Origin: Actinomycetota bacterium
GTDB lineage: Bacteria > Actinomycetota > Acidimicrobiia > Acidimicrobiales > UBA8592
Direction of reading: 5' to 3'
NCBI GenBank assembly: GCA_002712415.1
Contig: PATO01000026.1
Coordinates: 21,763 to 27,185, forward strand
DNA: 5,423 nt
The notes under the pieces were generated by a model that had not been told where the DNA came from, did no database searches, and worked only from the letters and a program-made list of their open reading frames with translations. The stretch's first letter is position 1, and each line of letters starts with the position of its first letter. The position numbers were made by a program, and so were the translations under genes. Shown in pieces: positions 1 through 5,423 of this stretch.

Positions 1-14
1 TGAAATATTACTTC

Positions 15-20
15 TATAGT
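15..20 (+). promoter_or_regulatory. Candidate -10 box of the tRNA-Leu promoter
   Basis: TATAGT matches the sigma70-type -10 consensus at five of six positions and ends 8 bases before the first tRNA base. Transcription would therefore start at, or a base or two before, the mature 5' end, which is common for tRNA genes. The matching -35 element would lie left of the window, so only half the promoter can be assessed. The match and position are seen; promoter function is inferred. Confidence 0.45.
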
Positions 21-28
21 GATTTAAG

Positions 29-115
29 GCCCGAGTGGCGGAATAGGCAGACGCAGGGGGCTTAAACCCCCCGGCTCCGAACAGGGGCATGTGGGTTCGA
101 GTCCCACCTCGGGCA
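29..115 (+). tRNA. tRNA-Leu (anticodon UAA)
   Basis: This is a complete 87-base class II tRNA that reads UUA (and UUG by wobble) leucine codons. The acceptor stem GCCCGAG (29-35) pairs perfectly with CTCGGGC (108-114), followed by discriminator A115, as expected for leucine tRNAs. The D stem is GCG/CGC (38-40 with 52-54). The anticodon stem is GGGGG/CCCCC (56-60 with 68-72) around the seven-base loop CTTAAAC, with anticodon TAA at 63-65. A long variable arm (GCTCC paired with GGGGC, one G-U pair) is the class II hallmark. The T arm GTGGG/CCCAC encloses TTCGAGT. No CCA is encoded: the bases after A115 are CTT, so the tail must be added enzymatically. The next start codon is only 43 bases downstream with no clear terminator between, so read-through into the amidohydrolase gene is plausible. 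Confidence 0.97.
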
Positions 116-158
116 CTTAGGTAGATACCTGACTAAGATAGAAGCACAAGGGGAGTAA

Positions 159-1916
159 ATGTTTGATTGCATCGTAAAAGGCGGAACTTTAGTCAATGGA
201 TTAGGAACGAAACCCGAAACTGGTGACTTGGCTATCAAAGATGGCATTATTGTTGAAGTAGGTGGGAAGATCACTGGCAATGCAGCGAGAACAATAGATG
301 CAGATGGTGCTGTCGTGACACCAGGTTGGGTTGATCTGCACACTCACTACGATGGACAAGTCAGTTGGGACACTGAGATGGCTCCATCTTCTCACAATGG
401 AGTAACAACCATCGTTATGGGAAACTGTGGCGTAGGTTTTGCGCCAGTTCATGACGGCCATGAGAAAGAACTCATCGAACTGATGGAAGGCGTTGAAGAT
501 ATCCCCGGTGCGGCACTTCATGAAGGAATGGAATGGGGGCAATGGGAAACTTTCCCCGAATATCTAGACTATTTATCGAAACGGGAATTCGCACTAGACA
601 TTAGCGCCCAAATTGCACATGGAGCACTCCGATACTTCGCAATGGGCGAGCGAGGAAGACTAAATGAAGATGCAACTGAATCTGATATTAGTCAAATGGC
701 GAGTCTCGTATCAGAAGCCTTGGAAGCAGGCGCAGTTGGGTTCAGCACGTCAAGAATTGTCGGTCATCGTTCTCTTTGGGGTGAGCCTGTCCCCGGCACC
801 TTCGCCCCTGATCATGAAGTTCTTGCGATAGCTGAGGCCATGAAAAAATCTGGTAAGGGCGTCTTCCAAATGATTCCTGCAGGAACTATCGGAAAGATGG
901 AAAGTCTTGGAGGGGAAAAGTTCACTCAGCAAGAAGAGCATGCGCTTATGGTGCGTGTCTCAGAGGTCAGCGGTAGACCAGTTACATTTACGCTGGTGCA
1001 ATCACCGGACTATGACCCAGACACTTGGAGAGAGATTCTCGCTTTGACCGAGGAAGCAAACAGTAATGGAGCACAAATTTACCCGCAGGTTTCGTCACGA
1101 CCCATTGGTTTCCTGACAGGACTTGGTGGTTATCACGCCTTCATGAGGAGACCAACATACCTAAGGGAGATAGCGCACCTTCCTCTTGACCAGAAGGTAG
1201 CCATGATGAGTAAGCCTGAAGTGCGAGCGGCAATAATGAGCGAAAAAGATATAGCCCCTGACGAACCAGGGTCCATGGAAAATGTATATGGACTTTTCAA
1301 GATGGCTGCGCCCGCTCTTTATCCACTTGACAACCCAGTGGATTACGAGCCTGACATTAGCCAATGTCTAGGGGCCAAGGCAGGAGCAGCGGGAGTTGAC
1401 CCTATTGACTATTTATATGATTTCCTTCTTGAAGATGGAGGAACCCGCTTCGCTTCCCTCAGTGCTGTTGACCTCCCAGCCAGAATGGGAGTTTTGCAGG
1501 AAATGCTCCTTCATCCAGACACGGTAACAGGGCTAAGCGATGCGGGTGCCCATGTGACACTTATTTGTGATGGAAGTATGCCTACTACTCAACTTGCGTA
1601 CTGGACACGCGACAGAGAAAAGGGTGAAAAAATTCCAATTGAGTTCATCGTTCGTAAGCAAACCGCTTTAAATGCTCAACTCTACGGTTTCGATGACAGG
1701 GGAACGCTTGAGCTGGGAAAGAAGGCGGATATTAACGTGATTGATATGGATAACCTAAGGGTTTCTCCACCTGTACCACACCATGATTTGCCAACTGGTG
1801 GAACTCGTTTGATGCAGCCAGTTTCCGGCTACATCAATACTTTATGCAACGGCACCTCAGCAAGAGAATTTGATCGAGATACAGGGGAACGTCCAGGAAA
1901 ATTAGTTCGAAGCTGA
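159..1916 (+). CDS. Amidohydrolase, D-aminoacylase / N-acyl-D-amino-acid deacylase superfamily
   Basis: The 585-residue protein has the architecture of metal-dependent amidohydrolases related to D-aminoacylase. An N-terminal beta-sandwich piece (about 1-55, with the typical DCIVKGGTLVNG opening) leads into a TIM barrel, and the chain returns to the sandwich at about 510-575 (GTLELGKKADINVID). Visible metal-site residues are the HxH pair H61/H63 in DLHTHYDG, C90 in the GNCG motif and D461 in SDAGAH. H154 (AHGALR) is also conserved in relatives. The two further histidines that hold the tight zinc in the Alcaligenes D-aminoacylase (H220, H250) seem to be absent: the equivalent strands read VFQMIP (about 235-240) and TFTLVQ (about 276-281). 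The protein is also about 100 residues longer than classical D-aminoacylases (near 480-500). The superfamily is secure, but the substrate (N-acyl-D-amino acid, cyclic imide or another amide) is not. No signal peptide is visible, so it is probably cytoplasmic. The ATG start is supported by the purine-rich AAGGGGAG at 148-155. The stop codon directly abuts the stop of the convergent epoxide hydrolase gene. Confidence 0.93.
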   Translation: MFDCIVKGGTLVNGLGTKPETGDLAIKDGIIVEVGGKITGNAARTIDADGAVVTPGWVDLHTHYDGQVSWDTEMAPSSHNGVTTIVMGNCGVGFAPVHDGHEKELIELMEGVEDIPGAALHEGMEWGQWETFPEYLDYLSKREFALDISAQIAHGALRYFAMGERGRLNEDATESDISQMASLVSEALEAGAVGFSTSRIVGHRSLWGEPVPGTFAPDHEVLAIAEAMKKSGKGVFQMIPAGTIGKMESLGGEKFTQQEEHALMVRVSEVSGRPVTFTLVQSPDYDPDTWREILALTEEANSNGAQIYPQVSSRPIGFLTGLGGYHAFMRRPTYLREIAHLPLDQKVAMMSKPEVRAAIMSEKDIAPDEPGSMENVYGLFKMAAPALYPLDNPVDYEPDISQCLGAKAGAAGVDPIDYLYDFLLEDGGTRFASLSAVDLPARMGVLQEMLLHPDTVTGLSDAGAHVTLICDGSMPTTQLAYWTRDREKGEKIPIEFIVRKQTALNAQLYGFDDRGTLELGKKADINVIDMDNLRVSPPVPHHDLPTGGTRLMQPVSGYINTLCNGTSAREFDRDTGERPGKLVRS

Positions 1917-2288
1917 CTAAGTCATGCCGGCGGTGAATTGCCCCATGTCAAAGTAGTCTCGCCATTCAATAATTTTGCCATCAAGTACTTTGAAGACTCC
2001 AGCTACTGGAAGCCGCGTGGTTGCATCGCCAATCACCAAAGTATCTATTCGTTCATTCATGACAATATTGCCAGACGCTACTTGGTGCAGTATCTCAAAG
2101 TCAATGGACTCAGCTGAGGAAAAGAATCCCTCAATAAATAATCGTATTTCATCTACACCATTAACTGGAGCCATAGGGATGTTATGGTAAATCGCGTTTT
2201 CGTCAAAATAATTTACAATTTCTTTCACGTTCCCATCAGCCCATTTAGCACAAAATGATCTAATGATTTCATCAGGAGTATTAGTCAT
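1917..2288 (-). CDS. Limonene-1,2-epoxide hydrolase family protein (SnoaL-like fold)
   Basis: The 123-residue protein belongs to the limonene-1,2-epoxide hydrolase family, whose small cone-shaped alpha+beta fold (NTF2/SnoaL-like) adds water to an epoxide to give a vicinal diol in one step. All signature residues known from Rhodococcus LimA can be matched: Y34 and N36 in YHNIP (Y53/N55), R80 and D82 in NERIDTL (R99/D101), and W109 and D111 in EWRDYFD (W130/D132). The Asp-Arg-Asp triad and the water-positioning Tyr/Asn are therefore intact, which argues for real epoxide hydrolase activity rather than a generic SnoaL-like role. The substrate is unknown; limonene oxide is only the family name. 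The frame stays open upstream to an ATG at 2402, but those extra 38 residues are Cys-rich, fit no family member and would overlap the divergent sulfatase gene, so I start at the ATG at 2286-2288. LimA is 149 residues, so this is a short-N-terminus member. There is no clear Shine-Dalgarno sequence, and a TATTCT box close upstream suggests leaderless translation. The protein lacks a signal peptide. Confidence 0.9.
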   Translation of the reverse strand: MTNTPDEIIRSFCAKWADGNVKEIVNYFDENAIYHNIPMAPVNGVDEIRLFIEGFFSSAESIDFEILHQVASGNIVMNERIDTLVIGDATTRLPVAGVFKVLDGKIIEWRDYFDMGQFTAGMT

Positions 2289-2294
2289 AAATGT

Positions 2295-2300
2295 AGAATA
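2295..2300 (-). promoter_or_regulatory. Candidate -10 box for a leaderless epoxide-hydrolase transcript
   Basis: On the minus strand TATTCT (a TAnnnT-type -10) ends 6 bases before the ATG at 2288, so transcription would begin at or next to the A of the start codon. The absence of a Shine-Dalgarno sequence before this ATG agrees with that. No good -35 hexamer lies 16-18 bases further upstream. The motif and spacing are seen; function is inferred. Confidence 0.33.
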
Positions 2301-2317
2301 ATGGACAAAGGACCGCA

Positions 2318-2332
2318 GTATGCATTGCATAC
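2318..2332. promoter_or_regulatory. Perfect 15-bp palindrome in the divergent spacer, candidate operator
   Basis: GTATGCA and TGCATAC form a perfect 7-bp inverted repeat around a single central T. It sits in the 92-base spacer between the divergent epoxide hydrolase and sulfatase genes, 30 bases upstream of the first start codon and 49 upstream of the second. This geometry suits a dimeric regulator such as a TetR, GntR or MarR type, but no regulator gene is in the window. The symmetry is direct observation; operator function is inferred. A 7-bp repeat with a short spacer can occur by chance at about this rate in 5 kb, so its location carries most of the weight. Confidence 0.4.
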
Positions 2333-2366
2333 AGAAAATAGTTTTGAGAACATTCAGGACGCAGCC

Positions 2367-2372
2367 AAAGGA
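2367..2372 (+). promoter_or_regulatory. Ribosome binding site that favours the GTG start of the sulfatase
   Basis: AAAGGA lies 8 bases before the GTG at 2381, a normal Shine-Dalgarno distance. The competing in-frame ATG at 2372 overlaps the last base of this motif, leaving no spacer, so this site points to the GTG as the real start. Confidence 0.55.
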
Positions 2373-2380
2373 TGTTGCAG

Positions 2381-4693
2381 GTGAGCAATAAAGACCATGC
2401 ATATAAAAATTTCGGAGGGAAAGTAGGAAAGGTCTTTTCTACTTCTGAACCTGAATGGCCTATGCCGCCCACAGCACCTCCAGATGCGCCGAATGTGTTA
2501 GTGATGCTTGTGGACGACCTAGGCTTTTCTGATCTTGGATGTTTCGGTTCTGAGATTGAAACTCCAGCTCTTGACAGACTTGCCTCTGATGGCATTCAGT
2601 ATACGAATTTTCATGTCAATCCTATGTGTTCACCGACTCGAGCATCATTACTGACTGGCCTAAATTCCCATATGGCTGGAATGGGTCACGTAGCTCACTT
2701 TGATCCCGGATTTCCAGGGTATGCAATGGAGATAAGAGAAGATGCACTCACCATGGGTGACCTTTTCCAAGAACATGGTTGGGCGAGCCTCATGATCGGG
2801 AAATGGCATTTATGCAAGGACTCTAATTTATCTGAGGCAGGACCCAAACATAGCTGGCCGTTGCAAAAGGGTTTTGAACGGTTTTATGGAATACTTGGAG
2901 GCTTCACCAATTTTCATCAACCTCATCGGCTCCATGAAGATAATCATGCTTTAGACATAGATGATTACCCAGATGGTTACTACTTCACTGACGACCTAAC
3001 TGACCAAGCGATAAAAATGATAAAGGAATTGAGAAGTTCCGACCCTACAAAGCCGTGGTTCATGTATTTTGCTCACGGGGCAGTCCACGCACCCTTACAG
3101 GCTAAGAGTGAAGACATAGAAAAGTACAAAGGAAAGTACGATGCTGGATGGGATGAATTGCGCAAACAACGTTTTGAAAGGCAACAAGAGTTAGGTGTCG
3201 TGTCCGATCAAGCGTTATTGCCGGATCGAAATTTTGAGCAAAACCATGCGGTCAAACCATGGGATGAATTGACCTCTCTTGAAAAGGAACTCTTTGCCCG
3301 GTATCAGGAAATATTTGCAGGGATGGTGGACAACGTTGACCAAAATTTTAAGAGATTGAGAGACGAATTAGAACAAATGGATGAGTGGGATAATACAATT
3401 ATTGTTTTCACATCAGATAACGGAGGATCAAGGGAAGGTCAGGAATTAGGGACTTCAGCGTATTTTCGCACATTATTAGCTTTTACCGGTCATACTGATC
3501 TTGAAAGTACAGAATTGGATCATTCTAGGATTGACCTTTTGGGTGGGCCTAGATCCCTTGCGCATTACCCGATGGGGTGGGCTATGACCTCCAACACGCC
3601 TTTTAGATTGTATAAAACTAATACTCATCAGGGTGGTCAACAAGTGCCACTCATAGTGCATTGGCAAAAAGGATTGCCATCTGATGATCAATTACGACAT
3701 CAGTACCAGCACGTGACGGACCTACTTCCAACAATTTGTGAACTAGTGGGAATAGAAATTCCTAGATCAAAGGGTGAAGAACAGCTGCCCCGAGCTGCTG
3801 GGAATAGTTTCGCAAGCTCGCTTACAAACCCGTCGGCAGATTCTACGCATTCGGAACAATATTACGAGATGATAGGACATCGAGGAATGTATAAAGATGG
3901 ATGGTCAGCCTCAACGATACGACAACCTGAAACCGTATTCTCGGAAGAGCATTGGGAATTGCATGATTTACGTAATGACCCAACTGAAAGTGTAGACCTC
4001 TCCGAAAAGTACCCTGAGAAAGTGGAGTCAATGAAAAGTCTCTGGGAAGAAACGGCTTGGGAAAACCAGGTTTTCCCTTTGGATGAAGGAAACAATGTCA
4101 AAAATATTCTCCGCCCCCCATGGAATGAAAAACTTGTTCAGGAAATGGTCCTTTATCCTGGGACTCCAACTGTTGAGCGATGGAAATCGCAACAATTAAT
4201 TAGCTTCCGAAACTGGAGTGTTGAAGTAGATCTTGACTACAAAAAAGCTGATCAAGGGACTCTCTTTGCTCACGGTGATCAAGGCGGCGGGTACGCTCTT
4301 TACGTTATGGATGGAACTCTTTTATTTTCGCATAATGGTTATGGGGAAATGACGAATATTCAGTGTGGCGAAATGTCAGAGGGTCATAACACAATTGTCG
4401 TCACTGTGACCCCTCCTGATTTTTTGCACTGGGATTTAGAGATATCGCTTAACGGGACAACTATGGCGACTCATACAGGTTTACTAGCGTTACTTGCTAT
4501 GGCCCCTTTTCAGGGTATTGATATCGGAATTGATAGTAAGTCCCCTGTTAATTGGGAGGTATACGAAAAGTACCGAAACTTCCAGTACACAGGGTTACTA
4601 GAAACGGTACGGTACCTGCCTGGTGATCTGACTGACTTCGCAGGATCAAAGTGGATTGATTTCCTTAAAGAAGAGGGAAAGCGCTTTGAGTAA
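2381..4693 (+). CDS. Arylsulfatase-type (type I) sulfatase with C-terminal beta-sandwich domain
   Basis: The 770-residue enzyme hydrolyses a sulfate ester to an alcohol or phenol plus sulfate. Numbering from the GTG start, the active site is complete: metal ligands D45/D46 (VDDLG), the signature CSPTRASLLTG at 83-93 with C83 as the formylglycine precursor and R87, K141 and H143 in GKWH, H236 in HGAVHAP, D346/N347 in SDNGG, and a probable sulfate-contacting K412 before HQGG (413-419). The sulfatase fold covers about 37-565, with the usual ELHDLRNDPTE stretch near 526-536. A C-terminal beta-rich domain follows at about 605-745 (GGGYALYVMDG, LEISLNGT). This architecture matches large bacterial arylsulfatases near 780 residues, such as mycobacterial AtsA. 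No signal peptide or lipobox is visible, so it is likely cytoplasmic and acts on imported sulfate esters. Cysteine maturation needs a formylglycine-generating enzyme, which is not in the window. The substrate is unknown. An ATG at 2372 would add three residues, but the ribosome binding site spacing favours GTG. It is divergent from the epoxide hydrolase and ends 4 bases from the convergent permease. Confidence 0.95.
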   Translation: MSNKDHAYKNFGGKVGKVFSTSEPEWPMPPTAPPDAPNVLVMLVDDLGFSDLGCFGSEIETPALDRLASDGIQYTNFHVNPMCSPTRASLLTGLNSHMAGMGHVAHFDPGFPGYAMEIREDALTMGDLFQEHGWASLMIGKWHLCKDSNLSEAGPKHSWPLQKGFERFYGILGGFTNFHQPHRLHEDNHALDIDDYPDGYYFTDDLTDQAIKMIKELRSSDPTKPWFMYFAHGAVHAPLQAKSEDIEKYKGKYDAGWDELRKQRFERQQELGVVSDQALLPDRNFEQNHAVKPWDELTSLEKELFARYQEIFAGMVDNVDQNFKRLRDELEQMDEWDNTIIVFTSDNGGSREGQELGTSAYFRTLLAFTGHTDLESTELDHSRIDLLGGPRSLAHYPMGWAMTSNTPFRLYKTNTHQGGQQVPLIVHWQKGLPSDDQLRHQYQHVTDLLPTICELVGIEIPRSKGEEQLPRAAGNSFASSLTNPSADSTHSEQYYEMIGHRGMYKDGWSASTIRQPETVFSEEHWELHDLRNDPTESVDLSEKYPEKVESMKSLWEETAWENQVFPLDEGNNVKNILRPPWNEKLVQEMVLYPGTPTVERWKSQQLISFRNWSVEVDLDYKKADQGTLFAHGDQGGGYALYVMDGTLLFSHNGYGEMTNIQCGEMSEGHNTIVVTVTPPDFLHWDLEISLNGTTMATHTGLLALLAMAPFQGIDIGIDSKSPVNWEVYEKYRNFQYTGLLETVRYLPGDLTDFAGSKWIDFLKEEGKRFE
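4059..4077. repeat. Perfect 9-bp inverted repeat inside the sulfatase gene
   Basis: GGGAAAACC and GGTTTTCCC flank a single central A, giving a 19-base palindrome at about residues 560-566 of the sulfatase, just before the C-terminal beta-sandwich. Such symmetry is less likely by chance than the 15-bp palindrome upstream. However, it encodes a stretch (WENQVFP) that resembles the corresponding segment in related sulfatases, so coding constraint may explain it. No T-run long enough for an intrinsic terminator follows; the next bases are TTTGG. It is recorded as a structure without an assigned role. Confidence 0.5.
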
Positions 4694-4697
4694 ACTT

Positions 4698-5423
4698 TTA
4701 ACCAAGTCTTAGCGTCTCTAAGGGCTCCAGTCGAGCAGCTTTGAGGGCTGGATAAAGGCCTGCAATTATCGACACAATCAGTGCCATGCCACCTGCTACT
4801 AAAAATAGTGGGAGATTCAGGGTGGCAACCCATCCAAGAACAGCAGACACTAGATAGATAACTCCAACACCTGCGAGAACCCCCGCTAAACCTCCGAGAA
4901 CACCCACAAATAAAGCTTCAAGAACAAATTGCATGGCGATCGTTACTTTTGTATGGCCAAGAGCACGTCTAATGCCAATTTCGCCGGATCGTTGAATAAC
5001 TGATATGGACATAACATTCGCAATACCAACACCTCCGACAAGTAGTGCCAGGCCTCCCATTAAGAAGAGAATATTTCGCAGTGTGGTATCCACAGCTCCC
5101 TGAGCTTCAAGTAGGTCAGAAGGGACTGCTACTACAACACCTTCTGGTCCACCAAGATTTATTGCTACAGGTAAAGCCTGAGAGGTCGAATCAACAGTTC
5201 CTTCTGCTGCTCGTACGTACACCGTTGTTGGCTTTTGCTCTACATCAAAATCTTCCTCAGCAGAAGATTTAGGGATAATTACTGCGGTATCTAATTTCGG
5301 AACTAACGCAACTTTCTCTAGAACTCCTACCACTCCGTAAGTTTCGCCATTGACATCAATTGTCCGTGCCTCACCCGGAAGATATTGATAATCCCTTGCA
5401 AGATCCTGACCAATGACTGCACT
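4698..5423 (-). CDS. ABC transporter permease, MacB/FtsX family (partial, C-terminal part)
   Basis: The frame is open to the right edge, so the N-terminus lies beyond the window; 241 C-terminal residues are visible. They start in the extracytoplasmic MacB-type core domain (AVIGQDLARDY, then DVNGETYGVVGVLEK), continue to about residue 115 with VAVPSDLLEAQ near the end, and then enter the FtsX-like permease domain. Membrane segments lie at about 116-140 (NILFLMGGLALLVGGVGIAN), 168-196 and 204-224. The loop after the first holds the conserved RSGEIGIRRALGHTK (145-159), the region expected to couple to the ATPase subunit. The end YPALKAARLEPLETLRLG is typical of MacB-family permeases. Intact proteins are about 400 residues when the ATPase is separate, or about 650 when fused as in E. 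coli MacB; which applies here cannot be seen. The transported substrate (macrolide, peptide, lipoprotein or other) cannot be assigned. An internal GTG at 5333 is not the real start, because the family sequence continues upstream of it. It ends with TAA, 4 bases from the sulfatase stop. Confidence 0.93.
   Translation of the reverse strand, partial: SAVIGQDLARDYQYLPGEARTIDVNGETYGVVGVLEKVALVPKLDTAVIIPKSSAEEDFDVEQKPTTVYVRAAEGTVDSTSQALPVAINLGGPEGVVVAVPSDLLEAQGAVDTTLRNILFLMGGLALLVGGVGIANVMSISVIQRSGEIGIRRALGHTKVTIAMQFVLEALFVGVLGGLAGVLAGVGVIYLVSAVLGWVATLNLPLFLVAGGMALIVSIIAGLYPALKAARLEPLETLRLG

Noticed and set aside
116..137. Inverted repeats (CTTAG/CTAAG and AGGT/ACCT) just after the tRNA as a possible terminator or leader hairpin.
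   Set aside because: The stems are only 4-5 bp, mutually exclusive and not followed by a T-run. The region is short and any structure would be weak.
129..1921. A 9-base direct repeat CTGACTAAG (129-137 and 1913-1921) brackets the amidohydrolase gene, next to a tRNA, resembling att sites or a target duplication.
   Set aside because: Dozens of 9-mer pairs are expected by chance in 5.4 kb. There is no integrase or transposase, and the repeat does not match the tRNA 3' end.
1975..2190. A 71-codon plus-strand open frame within the epoxide hydrolase gene.
   Set aside because: It is antisense to the conserved catalytic region and its translation has no family features; it is a shadow frame.
2289..2402. 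A 38-residue N-terminal extension of the epoxide hydrolase starting at the ATG at 2402.
   Set aside because: It is Cys-rich, unlike the family, runs through the palindrome and the sulfatase start region, and lacks support. The ATG at 2288 gives a normal family N-terminus.
2281..2595. A 104-codon minus-strand open frame over the sulfatase 5' end.
   Set aside because: It lies opposite the conserved sulfatase N-terminus, has no recognisable domain and overlaps the epoxide hydrolase start; it is a shadow frame.
4698..5333. A complete 211-residue permease starting at GTG 5333.
   Set aside because: The frame remains open to the window edge and the upstream codons encode typical MacB core-domain sequence, so the gene is truncated by the window, not short.
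1..5423. CRISPR arrays, insertion sequences, phage genes, toxin-antitoxin or other defence genes, riboswitches.
   Set aside because: Reading both strands showed no regularly spaced repeats, transposase or terminal inverted repeats, defence-type proteins or long structured leader; the genes are intact and of similar base composition by eye.

Overview
This is ordinary bacterial chromosomal sequence, probably from a free-living environmental heterotroph. GC content is moderate (mid-to-upper 40s percent by eye) and genes are packed very tightly. I cannot place the organism from four proteins and a tRNA. An uncultured actinobacterial or SAR202-type Chloroflexi lineage would fit the gene content, the tRNA without an encoded CCA and a possible leaderless promoter, but that is only a guess.

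Layout from left to right: a complete tRNA-Leu(UAA) with a -10-like box just upstream (29-115, +); a 585-residue amidohydrolase of the D-aminoacylase / N-acyl-D-amino-acid deacylase superfamily (159-1916, +); a small limonene-1,2-epoxide-hydrolase-type protein with all recognised active-site residues (1917-2288, -); a 92-base divergent spacer with a perfect 15-bp palindrome (2289-2380); a large AtsA-like type I sulfatase with a C-terminal beta-rich domain (2381-4693, +); and the 3' part of a MacB/FtsX-type ABC transporter permease that runs off the right edge (4698-5423, -). The longest gene-free stretch is the 92-base divergent spacer, so there is no unexplained region above 300 bases.

The enzymes look catabolic: amide or cyclic amide hydrolysis, epoxide opening and sulfate-ester cleavage. 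The epoxide hydrolase and sulfatase diverge from one short spacer and could share a regulator. The amidohydrolase is convergent with the epoxide hydrolase and may be co-transcribed with the tRNA. The permease is convergent with the sulfatase and belongs to an operon outside the window. Nothing shows that the four genes form one pathway.

I found no convincing new biological system. The points most worth a second look are the amidohydrolase's apparent loss of two metal-binding histidines, the palindrome in the divergent spacer, a possible leaderless epoxide-hydrolase promoter, and the 0- and 4-base convergent junctions.
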